A stretch of DNA of 47,138 nt from Deltaproteobacteria bacterium (GTDB lineage: Bacteria > Desulfobacterota > Desulfobulbia > Desulfobulbales > Desulfocapsaceae). The notes under the pieces are model-generated. The model saw nothing but the letters and a program-made list of their open reading frames with translations, was not told where the DNA came from and ran no database searches. Location: NCBI GenBank assembly GCA_026388715.1, contig JAPLJF010000023.1:1-47138 (forward strand). Reading direction: 5' to 3'. Both the position numbers and the translations under genes were made by a program. Shown here in pieces: positions 8,938 to 16,568 of this stretch (position 1 is the first letter of the stretch; every line of letters begins with the position of its first letter).

Positions 8938-8983
8938 AAATCCCGGATCAATTATTATAATTGGTCCGGGATTTTCTGTTTTC
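8938..8983 (+). terminator. Riboswitch expression-platform terminator
   Basis: A 16-bp stem with a single G-U pair (8938-8953 with 8959-8974) and a five-base loop runs into TTTTCTGTTTT. It lies 58 bases after the riboswitch P1 stem, in the leader of cbiK. The right arm (8962-8970) can alternatively pair with CCCGGACCA at 8984-8992, and a further hairpin (AAGCCGT 9000-9006 with ACGGCTT 9019-9025) sits directly before the cbiK ribosome-binding site. Confidence 0.82.
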
Positions 8984-9039
8984 CCCGGACCAGATCGGCA
9001 AGCCGTTGTTACTTTGTTACGGCTTCCAAGGGGAACACC

Positions 9040-10026
9040 ATGTATAAATTTACAAAGCTCTCAATTCTGTCGGCGCTCTGCTTTTTCCTGATCCATTCCC
9101 TTGCCTGGGGCCAGGAACACAACAAAAAACCAACCCAGGCAGTGGTGATCGCCGCCTTCGGTACCACCGTGCCTGAGGCGCTGGCCGGCATTCTCAACGT
9201 CAGAGACCGGATCCAGCAACATTATCCTAACACCGAGGTTCGCATTGCCTTCACCTCCAACATGATCCGCGCCATCTGGCATAAACGACAGCATGATCCG
9301 GATTATGTCAAAACACATCCTGCCATCCCCCAAGATATTCTGGCTGTGCAAGGGCCTCTGGCCACCATTGCCAATCTGCAGGATGATGGCTTTACCACCA
9401 TCCTGGTCCAACCCACCCATGTTACTCTGGGGGAAGAATATCTCGATCTGGTCTCCTATGTGCAGGGACTGGCCAGCATCCGTACTATCAAAGAGAAAAA
9501 TCAGCCCTTCAAACAACTGGTGATTGGCCGGCCGGCCTTGGGCGCCATGGGCGATATCCATCCCTATCCTCAGGATATTGAACTGGTGGCCAAGGCCCTG
9601 TCTGCGGATATCGACCAGGCCGCAAAGACTGGCAGCGCCCTGGTGTACATGGGCCACGGCAATGATTTTTTTCCCTCAGGCGGTTCCTATCTCCAGTTTG
9701 CCGATACCATGAACCGGCTCACCCCCCAGGTGAAGACCTATATCGGGAGTGTGGAGGGTTTTCCCGGTCTTGATTATGTGATACAGCAACTGAAGAGGGA
9801 TAAAGTGCGGAAGGTTGTATTGAAGCCCTTTCTGACCGTGGCTGGCGACCATGCCCAAAATGACATGGCAGGACCCGAGGCCGCGTCGTGGAAATCCATC
9901 CTGACCAAAGAGGGATTTGAGGTCACGCCGGTGCTCCAGGGAATGGGAGAGATAGACAGCTTTGCCGATGTCTTTGTCCATCATCTGGCGGAGCTGGCAA
10001 AAGATAATGGGATTCAACTGGATTAA
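9040..10026 (+). CDS. cbiK: Periplasmic-type sirohydrochlorin cobaltochelatase CbiK
   Basis: From the ATG at 9040 (AAGGGG site upstream) the protein has 328 residues. A signal peptide covers about residues 1-23, cleaved near AWG-QE, so the enzyme is exported, as in the CbiK(P) proteins of sulfate reducers. The class II chelatase fold is clear: VVIAAFGTT at the N-terminus, PTHVTLGEEY with the first catalytic His (H127), and YMGHGND with the second (H206). The family inserts cobalt into sirohydrochlorin; exported forms have also been discussed for other metals or porphyrin and metal handling. The gene is first in the riboswitch-controlled unit, followed by an ABC importer and cbiL. The longer open frame back to 8890 runs through the leader hairpins and is rejected. 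Confidence 0.92.
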   Translation: MYKFTKLSILSALCFFLIHSLAWGQEHNKKPTQAVVIAAFGTTVPEALAGILNVRDRIQQHYPNTEVRIAFTSNMIRAIWHKRQHDPDYVKTHPAIPQDILAVQGPLATIANLQDDGFTTILVQPTHVTLGEEYLDLVSYVQGLASIRTIKEKNQPFKQLVIGRPALGAMGDIHPYPQDIELVAKALSADIDQAAKTGSALVYMGHGNDFFPSGGSYLQFADTMNRLTPQVKTYIGSVEGFPGLDYVIQQLKRDKVRKVVLKPFLTVAGDHAQNDMAGPEAASWKSILTKEGFEVTPVLQGMGEIDSFADVFVHHLAELAKDNGIQLD

Positions 10027-10031
10027 AGAGC

Positions 10032-10130
10032 GAAGGCTGAAGACTGAAGACTGAAGAGAAGACGCCACAAAATAGCTGATATGTCAGGGGCAATATCCTT
10101 TAGCCTTCAGTCTGTTCACCTTCAGCCTAA
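10032..10130. repeat. Short tandem and inverted GAAGACT/GCCTTCAG repeat
   Basis: The spacer between cbiK and the permease gene holds GAAGGCTGAAGACTGAAGAC and a further GAAGAC-like unit at 10032-10058, and the reverse-complement motif AGCCTTCAGTCTGTTCACC at 10102-10120 followed by TTCAGCC. The arms can pair into a long imperfect hairpin within the operon mRNA. It might moderate expression of the downstream genes. Confidence 0.55.
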
Positions 10131-10142
10131 CTTTTAAAATAT

Positions 10143-11174
10143 ATGTCACCTAAACCACCTCTCACCCTGATAGCCTTGGGCCTGCTTTTGGCCGCGGCAA
10201 TTATCCTGGCCACGGGCATGGGCTTTCTTGCCATTGCCCCTCTGGAGGTGATTCAGGTCCTATGGGCCAAGGCGCGCGGGGTAGGGATTGCGGCCGATAT
10301 CAATCCCACCTTTCCCTTTGTCGTCATGGAGGTGCGGCTGCCGCGCATCCTGGCCGCGGCCATTGTCGGCGGTGGACTGGCGGTGGCCGGGGCTGTGTTT
10401 CAGGCCATTCTCCTCAATCCCCTGGCCGACCCCTATACCCTTGGGGTCTCTTCGGGTGCGGCCTTTGGCGCCTCGCTGGCCCTGGTTTTGAGTATCCTGG
10501 GGATAACCGTTTCCCCCTTGGTTTCCGTGCCGCTCTTTGCTTTTGCCGGCGCTATGGCCACACTTGCTGCCGTTTTTGCCCTGGCCGCCCCTGACGGCAG
10601 ACTTTCCTCCAATACCCTGATCCTGTCCGGGGTGATTGTGGCGGCCATCCTCTCGGCCGGGATCGGGTTCATCAAGTATCTGGCCGATGAGCAGGTGGGG
10701 GTGATCATCTTCTGGCTGATGGGAAGTTTTGTCGGCAAGACCTGGCATGATGTGGCCCTGACCGCCATCTTTGTCCTGCCCGGTCTGCTGGTGATGCTCT
10801 ATTTCGCAAGAGACTTGAATATCATGGCCCTTGGCGGACGGACGGCGGATACCCTGGGCGTTGACAGCCGCAGGGTGAAGAAAATTCTGCTGGTCTGCGC
10901 CTCGCTGATGACCGCCATCTGTGTCTCGGTTTCCGGTATCATTGGTTTTGTGGGGCTGATTGTCCCCCATCTCCTGCGGCTCGTCCTGGGTCCTGACAAT
11001 CGGTTGCTGATCCCGGCCTGTTTCTTTGGCGGGGCCATCCTCCTGCTCACGGCGGACACCATTACCAGGGCCTGGCTGCCAACGGAGCTGCCGATCGGGG
11101 TGCTCACCTCGCTGATTGGCGGTCCGTTTTTCTGCTATATTTTCCGTAAAAAACAGTTGGGGCAGCGCTCATGA
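10143..11174 (+). CDS. FecCD/BtuC-family ABC importer permease
   Basis: The 343-residue protein has about ten hydrophobic segments and the family motifs LPRILAAAIVGGGLAVAGAVFQ and NPLADPYTLGVSSGAAFGA near residues 62-105, plus SGIIGFVGLIVPHLLRL in the C-terminal third. These are characteristic of permeases for vitamin B12, siderophores and heme. The riboswitch upstream and the cbiK and cbiL neighbours point to a corrinoid (or cobalt-chelate) substrate. It overlaps the ATPase gene by four bases (ATGA), so the two are translationally coupled. There is no obvious ribosome-binding site before the ATG, and the upstream spacer is repeat-rich. Confidence 0.92.
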   Translation: MSPKPPLTLIALGLLLAAAIILATGMGFLAIAPLEVIQVLWAKARGVGIAADINPTFPFVVMEVRLPRILAAAIVGGGLAVAGAVFQAILLNPLADPYTLGVSSGAAFGASLALVLSILGITVSPLVSVPLFAFAGAMATLAAVFALAAPDGRLSSNTLILSGVIVAAILSAGIGFIKYLADEQVGVIIFWLMGSFVGKTWHDVALTAIFVLPGLLVMLYFARDLNIMALGGRTADTLGVDSRRVKKILLVCASLMTAICVSVSGIIGFVGLIVPHLLRLVLGPDNRLLIPACFFGGAILLLTADTITRAWLPTELPIGVLTSLIGGPFFCYIFRKKQLGQRS

Positions 11175-11965
11175 ATACTTCTACTGCCCCGCTCTTTGCC
11201 ATCAGCAAGGGCTGTTTTGCCTACCGGGCCAACAATGTCCTCCAGGATATCGATCTGGACCTTGCCCCTGGTCAGTTTTACGGGCTTATCGGCCCCAACG
11301 GCAGCGGCAAGACAACCCTTCTTGACCTGCTGACCGCCACCCGTTCCTTGCACAGCGGCCAGCTCTCTTTTCAGGGAAGGCCCCTTGCCGATTATGCAAA
11401 AAAGGAGCTGGCCACCAGGATTGCCCTCGTGCCCCAGCAATTCGCCATGGGCTTTGATTTTACCGTATCCGATCTGGTGCTCATGGGTCGTTACCCATAC
11501 ATTCCGAGGTTCAGCAATCCGTCTCAGCGGGATCTTGACCTGGTTGAGAAGGCCATGGCCGTCATGCAGATCCAACCCCTGCGTCATCGACTGATTACCG
11601 ATCTGTCCGGCGGCGAGAAACAGCGGGTGGTGGTGGCCCGGGCCCTGGCCCAGGACACCGAGGTGTTGGTGCTTGATGAGGCCACCGCCAACCTTGATAT
11701 TCATCATACCATTGAAATTATGCATGTTATCCGTAAGCTGGTGCGCGATCAAGGCCGGACGGTCATTGCCGCCATCCATGATCTGAATCTGGCCGCGGCT
11801 TTCTGTGACCAGGTGATTGTTCTGAAGGAGGGGCGCATTTTTATTACCGGGTCGGTGGGTGAAGCCCTGACTGCTGGTTTGATTGCCGAGGTTTTTCAGG
11901 TTGAGGCCGAGGTGCAGGCCGCAACGCCAAACCATCCCCCACAAATCCATTACACATTGAGCTGA
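11171..11965 (+). CDS. ABC importer ATP-binding protein (BtuD/FecE type)
   Basis: The 264-residue protein has all ABC ATPase motifs: Walker A GPNGSGKT (41-48), Q-loop VPQQ, signature LSGGEKQR (about 143-150), Walker B VLVLDEA (165-171) and the switch His in AAIHDLNLA. It is the energy-coupling subunit on the cytoplasmic face of the permease encoded just before it. Its C-terminal 40 residues, with VFQVEAEVQAATP, are typical of the FecE/FepC subgroup. The start overlaps the permease stop in an ATGA junction. Confidence 0.95.
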   Translation: MNTSTAPLFAISKGCFAYRANNVLQDIDLDLAPGQFYGLIGPNGSGKTTLLDLLTATRSLHSGQLSFQGRPLADYAKKELATRIALVPQQFAMGFDFTVSDLVLMGRYPYIPRFSNPSQRDLDLVEKAMAVMQIQPLRHRLITDLSGGEKQRVVVARALAQDTEVLVLDEATANLDIHHTIEIMHVIRKLVRDQGRTVIAAIHDLNLAAAFCDQVIVLKEGRIFITGSVGEALTAGLIAEVFQVEAEVQAATPNHPPQIHYTLS

Positions 11966-11966
11966 T

Positions 11967-12905
11967 ATGAATATTTTCTTTTATTTTTTTAATCTGAGGA
12001 AAAAGCAGTGTTGCCGTTTGCTGCTTGCCGTTTTGATTGCGGTGAGCGGTTGTCATTATGCCTCTGCCGCTACCCTTGTGGATCAGGAAGGAAACAAGGT
12101 GGAGTATGCTGCACCCTTCAAGCGGATTATCTCCCTCTATCCGGCCCATACCGAGAACCTGCTGGATCTGGGCCTGGATCAGGAGCTTATCGGAATTACC
12201 AGTGGCGATGAAACGCCTGCTCTCCTTGGCAGATCGCAATTCAGCGCCACTGACACCCCTGAAAAATTTATTGCCGCCAAGCCGGATCTTATCCTGATCA
12301 GGCCGATGATCAGTCGGGCTCATCCGCAGCTTATAAACCAGTTACAACAGGCTGGTATCACCATTGTTTCCCTGCAACCAACCACGATTGACGAGATGTT
12401 CATCTATTGGCAAACCCTGGGTGAGCTCACCGGCAGAGCGAGCGCGGCTGCGGCCATGATCCAGAGATTCAATGGTGAACTTGCAGCCCTGCAACAGGAT
12501 AGGGACAAGGTTCCGACGGACAAACGGCCTCGGGTCTATTTTGAGTCCATCCATGCCAAGATGAAGACTTTTGCCCCCTCATCCATTGCCGTGTTTGTTC
12601 TGGAGAGTGCGGGCGGGATCAATATCGCCGCCGATGCCACGGCCAGAAATTCCACCAATATCGCCGCCTACGGCAAAGAACGGATTCTGGCACACGCCGC
12701 CGAGATTGACATCTATCTTGCCCAGCAGGGCCAGATGAATCAGGTGACCAGAGAAATGATCGCCGAAGAACCCGGATTTCAGGCAATCAAAGCGATCAAG
12801 TCGGGGCAGATTTACCTTATCGATGAAGAGTTGGTCGCACGTCCAACCATGCACCTGCTTGAGGGAATCAGGCTGGTGCGCAAGATGCTCTACCCGGAAA
12901 ATTAG
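11967..12905 (+). CDS. Periplasmic substrate-binding protein of the corrinoid/iron-type ABC importer
   Basis: The 312-residue product has a signal segment (RLLLAVLIAVSGC). Cleavage could be at a lipobox (VSGC) or after YASA, so the mature protein is either lipid-anchored or free. The remainder is a TroA-like (class III) binding fold: FKRIISLYPAHTENLLDLGL, the KPDLILI strand, and the long linking helix around TLGELTGRASAAAAMIQRF. It is the ligand receptor for the permease and ATPase encoded upstream. BtuF-like specificity for corrinoids is inferred from the riboswitch and the cbi genes. The start is one base after the ATPase stop, with no strong ribosome-binding site. Confidence 0.9.
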   Translation: MNIFFYFFNLRKKQCCRLLLAVLIAVSGCHYASAATLVDQEGNKVEYAAPFKRIISLYPAHTENLLDLGLDQELIGITSGDETPALLGRSQFSATDTPEKFIAAKPDLILIRPMISRAHPQLINQLQQAGITIVSLQPTTIDEMFIYWQTLGELTGRASAAAAMIQRFNGELAALQQDRDKVPTDKRPRVYFESIHAKMKTFAPSSIAVFVLESAGGINIAADATARNSTNIAAYGKERILAHAAEIDIYLAQQGQMNQVTREMIAEEPGFQAIKAIKSGQIYLIDEELVARPTMHLLEGIRLVRKMLYPEN

Positions 12906-12973
12906 TCGATCTTATTTTTGGGTTAGTAAAATAATTAGCTGTTTTTATTAAAATTTTACAATTTAATCCTGTC

Positions 12974-13705
12974 ATGCAAGCAACGCTCTATATTATCGGT
13001 ATCGGCCCAGGTGATCCAGACCTCCTGACCATCAAGGCCCTCAATGTCCTGCGCCACTGTCCGGTGATCGCCACGCCCAAGGCTTCACAACACGGCCATT
13101 CCACCGCGCTCTCCATTGTGCAGCAGGCGCTGCCTGCGGGCGAGATTGACGGGAAAGAGATCGTGGAACTCCATTTTCCCATGAAGAAGATCCATCTGGG
13201 CCAGGAGCCGGACCCGGAGGTGCTCCAGGCGTGGCAGGATGCCGCCGGCAAAATATTTACCATTCTCAGCCAAGGCCGGGATGTGGCCTTTCCCACTCTC
13301 GGTGATCCTGCCATTTATTCCACGGGCTACTATCTGTATGCGACCATGATTGAGATGCATCCGGAGGTCAGGGTGCAGTTTGTGCCGGGGATCTCGGCCA
13401 TGAGCTCCTGCTCCGCCACCACCCGCACCCCCATCTGTCTTGGTGATGATATGCTGGCGGTCATCCCCGCCACCTTCAGCGACAGCCGGCTCAGGCAGAT
13501 CCTCGAAAATTTTGACACCATCGTTCTGATGAAGGTGCACCGGGTTATGGATAACCTGATCGGCTTGTTGCGTGATTTGAATCTTCTCGACAAGGCCACC
13601 CTGGTGGAACGGGTGGGCATGGCCGATGAACGGGTCCTTGGTGATCTCTCCGCCATTGATGGACAGGTGCATTATTTCTCCACCATTATTGTCAGAAAAA
13701 AGTAA
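12974..13705 (+). CDS. cbiL: Precorrin-2/cobalt-precorrin-2 C20-methyltransferase
   Basis: The 243-residue protein has the tetrapyrrole methylase fold: IGIGPGDPDLLTIKAL at residues 8-23 binds S-adenosylmethionine, and LGDPAIYSTGYYLY and VPGISAMSSCSA are conserved in the CbiL/CobI subfamily. It methylates C20 of (cobalt-)precorrin-2, the step after metal insertion by CbiK in the anaerobic route, so it matches the first gene of this unit functionally. A 68-base AT-rich gap separates it from the binding-protein gene, so it may be co-transcribed or have its own weak promoter. The remaining cob/cbi genes are not in the window. Confidence 0.92.
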   Translation: MQATLYIIGIGPGDPDLLTIKALNVLRHCPVIATPKASQHGHSTALSIVQQALPAGEIDGKEIVELHFPMKKIHLGQEPDPEVLQAWQDAAGKIFTILSQGRDVAFPTLGDPAIYSTGYYLYATMIEMHPEVRVQFVPGISAMSSCSATTRTPICLGDDMLAVIPATFSDSRLRQILENFDTIVLMKVHRVMDNLIGLLRDLNLLDKATLVERVGMADERVLGDLSAIDGQVHYFSTIIVRKK

Positions 13706-13871
13706 GAATCCATCTATCGCAGATCTTGTAGATGGCGATGGCTCGTGATAGAACCATACTGGTGTGGGTGATTTTTAACTGTCATCCATGAATGAAGGGG
13801 CAATGAAGAGGTTGCTGTCTGCCGGGCTAAGCCTGAGATTGAAATGCAGGCAATATTCCACATATTACACT
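13706..13871. other. Gene-free spacer after cbiL
   Basis: No convincing gene is seen; short frames on either strand have no start signal and run through the adjacent repeat. A small hairpin (CCATCTA and TAGATGG, 13710-13735) lacks a T-run, so it is at best a weak terminator. The spacer leads into the first of three large repeats. Confidence 0.5.
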
Positions 13872-14047
13872 GATAAGACGGACCGCAAGCGGTCCGTCTT
13901 ATCGACACCGGCTGCTTCGCCATTGGCCTTGAAAGGCTCCGCTTACGCTCCACCTATCCAGACCAATGGAGCCGCGATTCTCAGTTTTAGTGTGAGCAAG
14001 CTCCCACCAAAACCTGCGAGTCTCACGGCTCATCCGGCGTCGTTATG
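13872..14047 (+). repeat. Large palindrome-rich repeat, copy 1 (attC-like)
   Basis: It begins with a perfect 15-bp hairpin (13872-13903; core AAGACGGACCGC) and continues with a block shared with copies at 15286-15463 and 17461-17691. Shared parts are the inverted pair CCATTGGC/GACCAATGG, the segment AAAGGCTCCGCTTACGCTCC, a TCAGTTTTA/CCAAAACC pair, and the 3' end GGCTCATCCGGCGTCGTTATG. The end GTTATG resembles the core of integron attC sites, and the next gene starts just after it. It is in the same orientation as the other copies. Confidence 0.7.
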
Positions 14048-14059
14048 TGAAAAAATAAT

Positions 14060-15208
14060 ATGTCATTCAATTTCCTGGAATATAAAGAAAACCAACACTT
14101 GGTCCCTGTAGAAATTCAAAGGAAGAAGTCGTATTACTATGATCTGATTAATATTGAACACAGCTTTACCGGTAGAGTTGACGCATGGCTAGCAAATACA
14201 TTTATTCACGAGTCTGTTCAGCTAATTGTCAATGCCATTAATCTTTTTGAAATGGGTTATTTTGATTGTGCATATTATTCTTTGCGACAGTCTTTAGAGC
14301 TATCAACAACGATGATCTATCTTGTTGATATTGACGAAAACAAAAAAGAAACAGAACTAAAAAAATGGAAAAGTGAAGAACGATTCCCAATGCAAGCCCA
14401 AATGATGGAGTTTCTTAGTAAGAACGGGGCAGTTTTTGCAGATTTTAAATCAAATTTAGAGACTTATTTCAAACATCTGGATTCAGCCAAGACAAAACTA
14501 AATAAGTATGTACACAAGCAAGGTTTGGATAAATTTTATGTTTCAAGAAATCATCTTGTAAATGGCAGTAAATCGAGAGAAAAGTTTATCAATGAATTTG
14601 AGAGTTCCCTTAAGACCTGTATCGGCGCTGTCGCCGTATTCAGGCTCGGAATTGATCCATTTCCGATTCTGCTTAATGATGAAGAAATCTTTCACAGAAC
14701 AGGCGATGTAATGACTCGCGCATATTCCGAAGAATTCATCGAAATGTACATCGGAAATGAGACTGTGGAGTGCTATAGAAATACTGAAATTTATCAAGGC
14801 CATTACGATTATTTTCTTTCCCAAGAAAAAAAGGATGAATGTGTAACAAACATAGTAAAAGATCAATACATTGATACTGATAAATTCGATGAAATTTTAA
14901 ATCAAAAACACCTTATGTCAGATTCAGACTTGATAGCAGTTCTTATATGTAAATTGTCTGACAAAGCAGTGAAAGTATATACCTCAGATGGCTTTATCCA
15001 GTACTTCACTAACAGAAATACTGCGCGCAAAAAAATGTCCTGGGACAGTAGGGACTTTCATAAATTTAAGGAATGCAATCCACCATCGAATATTCCATAT
15101 GATGAGGCCTTTATTACTTATGTCCTTCTAAATAAAGTTGGTTATTTTGTTGAACATAATCAGCAATTTACAAACAAGGAAATCGGAAAAATTAAAAGCA
15201 TCATATAA
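14060..15208 (+). CDS. Protein of unknown function in accessory island, mostly helical
   Basis: The 382-residue product is not recognised. It is AT-rich and Lys/Asn/Ile-rich compared with the genes on either side of the island, a sign of separate origin. The N-terminal half looks all-helical: a segment LFEMGYFDCAYYSLRQSLEL (about 74-93) followed by LNKYVHKQG (about 151-159) recalls HEPN-type or DUF5677-like proteins, in which an Arg/Asn-x-x-x-His element ends the bundle. This is a weak analogy, not an assignment. No signal peptide or transmembrane helix is evident. It has no clear ribosome-binding site. It is bounded on both sides by copies of the large repeat, and its stop codon is part of TAACAAT, the start of the next repeat unit. 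Confidence 0.75.
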   Translation: MSFNFLEYKENQHLVPVEIQRKKSYYYDLINIEHSFTGRVDAWLANTFIHESVQLIVNAINLFEMGYFDCAYYSLRQSLELSTTMIYLVDIDENKKETELKKWKSEERFPMQAQMMEFLSKNGAVFADFKSNLETYFKHLDSAKTKLNKYVHKQGLDKFYVSRNHLVNGSKSREKFINEFESSLKTCIGAVAVFRLGIDPFPILLNDEEIFHRTGDVMTRAYSEEFIEMYIGNETVECYRNTEIYQGHYDYFLSQEKKDECVTNIVKDQYIDTDKFDEILNQKHLMSDSDLIAVLICKLSDKAVKVYTSDGFIQYFTNRNTARKKMSWDSRDFHKFKECNPPSNIPYDEAFITYVLLNKVGYFVEHNQQFTNKEIGKIKSII

Positions 15209-15463
15209 CAATATAATTAAGCGGATGGCGAAAACGTTTGCGGCGCTGAAACGTCAAGCTCGTTGGCGCCACCGCTGATTAAAAGCGACAAGACGGACCG
15301 CAATAGGTCCGTCTTGTCGTCGCCGGATGCTTCGCCATTGGCCTTGAAAGGCTCCGCTTACGCTCCACGTATCCAAGCCAATGGAGCCTGTGATTCTCAG
15401 TTTTGGCGAGAGCAAGCTTCCACCAAAACCTGAGAGTCTCGCGGCTCATCCGGCGTTGTTAGC
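15206..15463 (+). repeat. Large palindrome-rich repeat, copy 2 (attC-like)
   Basis: It starts at TAACAAT, overlapping the stop codon of the preceding gene, and ends TTGTTAGC, so the outermost six bases are inverted (TAACAA/TTGTTA). Next come CGGATG and CATCCG, again inverted. Between are a hairpin at 15222-15275 (AAGCGG...CCGCT), a 14-bp hairpin at 15286-15319, CGCCGGATG (15320-15328) with CATCCGGCG near the end, GCCATTGG/CCAATGG and CTCAGTTTTGG/CCAAAACCTGAG. From 15286 on it is very similar to copy 1. At about 258 bases it is longer than most attC sites. Confidence 0.7.
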
Positions 15464-15491
15464 TTAATATCAATCCACGAAGGAAGAATAA

Positions 15492-16568
15492 ATGCAGCTA
15501 AAATCGAAAGCTGATGCTCAGCGACGGGCTGATCAAATTGGCTACTTCCAAGCTGAGTTAGAAATAATTGAGCAAGAAAATATTTTCTCCCTCAACGAGA
15601 GCCAACGTTCTGCCATCGCCAACTACCATGGAAATCTCCTGGCCCAACTGGCAGCTACTTTTGACATTGATTCCAACAAACGAGAAAAGCAATTTAGCCT
15701 TGGGATGAAAATCACTTCATTCTTAGGGGCGATTGGCTTAGCAGCGAGCGTATTTTTTCTTTTCTATCAATTTTGGGGAAGATTCTCAACAAACATACAG
15801 GTTTTGATGCTAATTGCGGCCCCCCTTATTGGCCTGGCTGCCACCATGTACGCCTCCTATAGGGAAAAAACAGGCTATTTTTCAAAGCTTCTCGGGTTGG
15901 TCAGCCTTGCCTGTTTTGTCCTGAATATTTCCATGTTGGGACAGATCTTCAACATCGCTCCGTCACCAAATGCAATGCTGGTCTGGGCGATTTTCGCCTT
16001 CCTTCTTGCCTACGCCTCAGATACACGTCTCCTCCTTGCCGCAGGTATTATATGTTTTGCAGCTTTTCTGTCAGCTCAGACTGGAACCTGGGGCGGGTGC
16101 TATTGGATTAACTTTGGGGAACGGCCGGAGAATTTTTTCCCGGCAGCCTTTCTGTTGTTCATGGTTCCGTATATCCCTCATCATAAATTTTCTGGTTTCG
16201 CCGTGATTTACCGCGTTTTTGGGATGCTTTTATTTTTTATTCCGGTCTTGATTCTTTCTAATTGGGGCATGATCAGCTATCTGGGTTTTGCAAAAGAATC
16301 CATTGAGATTAGCTACCAGATTACAGGCTTTCTCTTCAGTGCAATCGCCATCTGGATAGGTATCAAAAAAAACTGGCCTGAAGTAGTCAATACCGGCAAT
16401 GTTTTCTTTGTGATTTTCCTTTATACAAAATTTTATGACTGGTGGTGGCATTGGATGCCAAAGTATCTCTTCTTTTTGGTTATCGGTCTAACCGCAATAT
16501 TGATGTTACTTGTATTCAAGCGGCTCCGAAATTCAGTCATTAAGAACAGGCAGGAGGTGTCAGTATGA
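15492..16568 (+). CDS. DUF2157-type membrane protein
   Basis: The 358-residue protein has a cytoplasmic helical N-terminus (about residues 1-75, including EQENIFSLNESQRSAIANYH) followed by at least ten hydrophobic segments to the C-terminus. This is the layout of DUF2157 proteins, which are polytopic inner-membrane proteins without a known activity. An AGGAAG site precedes the ATG. The stop overlaps the start of the next gene in ATGA, so the pair is translationally coupled. In other genomes DUF2157 proteins are commonly found next to a membrane-anchored partner protein, as here. The pair is flanked by two large repeats. Confidence 0.83.
   Translation: MQLKSKADAQRRADQIGYFQAELEIIEQENIFSLNESQRSAIANYHGNLLAQLAATFDIDSNKREKQFSLGMKITSFLGAIGLAASVFFLFYQFWGRFSTNIQVLMLIAAPLIGLAATMYASYREKTGYFSKLLGLVSLACFVLNISMLGQIFNIAPSPNAMLVWAIFAFLLAYASDTRLLLAAGIICFAAFLSAQTGTWGGCYWINFGERPENFFPAAFLLFMVPYIPHHKFSGFAVIYRVFGMLLFFIPVLILSNWGMISYLGFAKESIEISYQITGFLFSAIAIWIGIKKNWPEVVNTGNVFFVIFLYTKFYDWWWHWMPKYLFFLVIGLTAILMLLVFKRLRNSVIKNRQEVSV

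Noticed and set aside
8996..9028. Fifth copy of the dispersed palindrome before cbiK (AAGCCGT...ACGGCTT)
   Set aside because: Only the outer seven bases match the family; it is better treated as a leader hairpin.
8890..9039. N-terminal extension of the cbiK frame
   Set aside because: It runs through the terminator and downstream hairpins of the riboswitch; the ATG at 9040 has a Shine-Dalgarno and starts a proper signal peptide.
10260..10970. Minus-strand open frame inside the permease gene
   Set aside because: Shadow of a GC-rich membrane-protein gene; Gly/Gln/His-rich composition and no start signal.
13788..14111. Plus-strand open frame across repeat copy 1
   Set aside because: Its translation is that of the palindromic repeat and it runs out of frame into the real gene at 14060.
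13872..15463. CRISPR array as an explanation for the island repeats
   Set aside because: The repeats are far too long, only three in number, separated by genes, and no cas genes are present.
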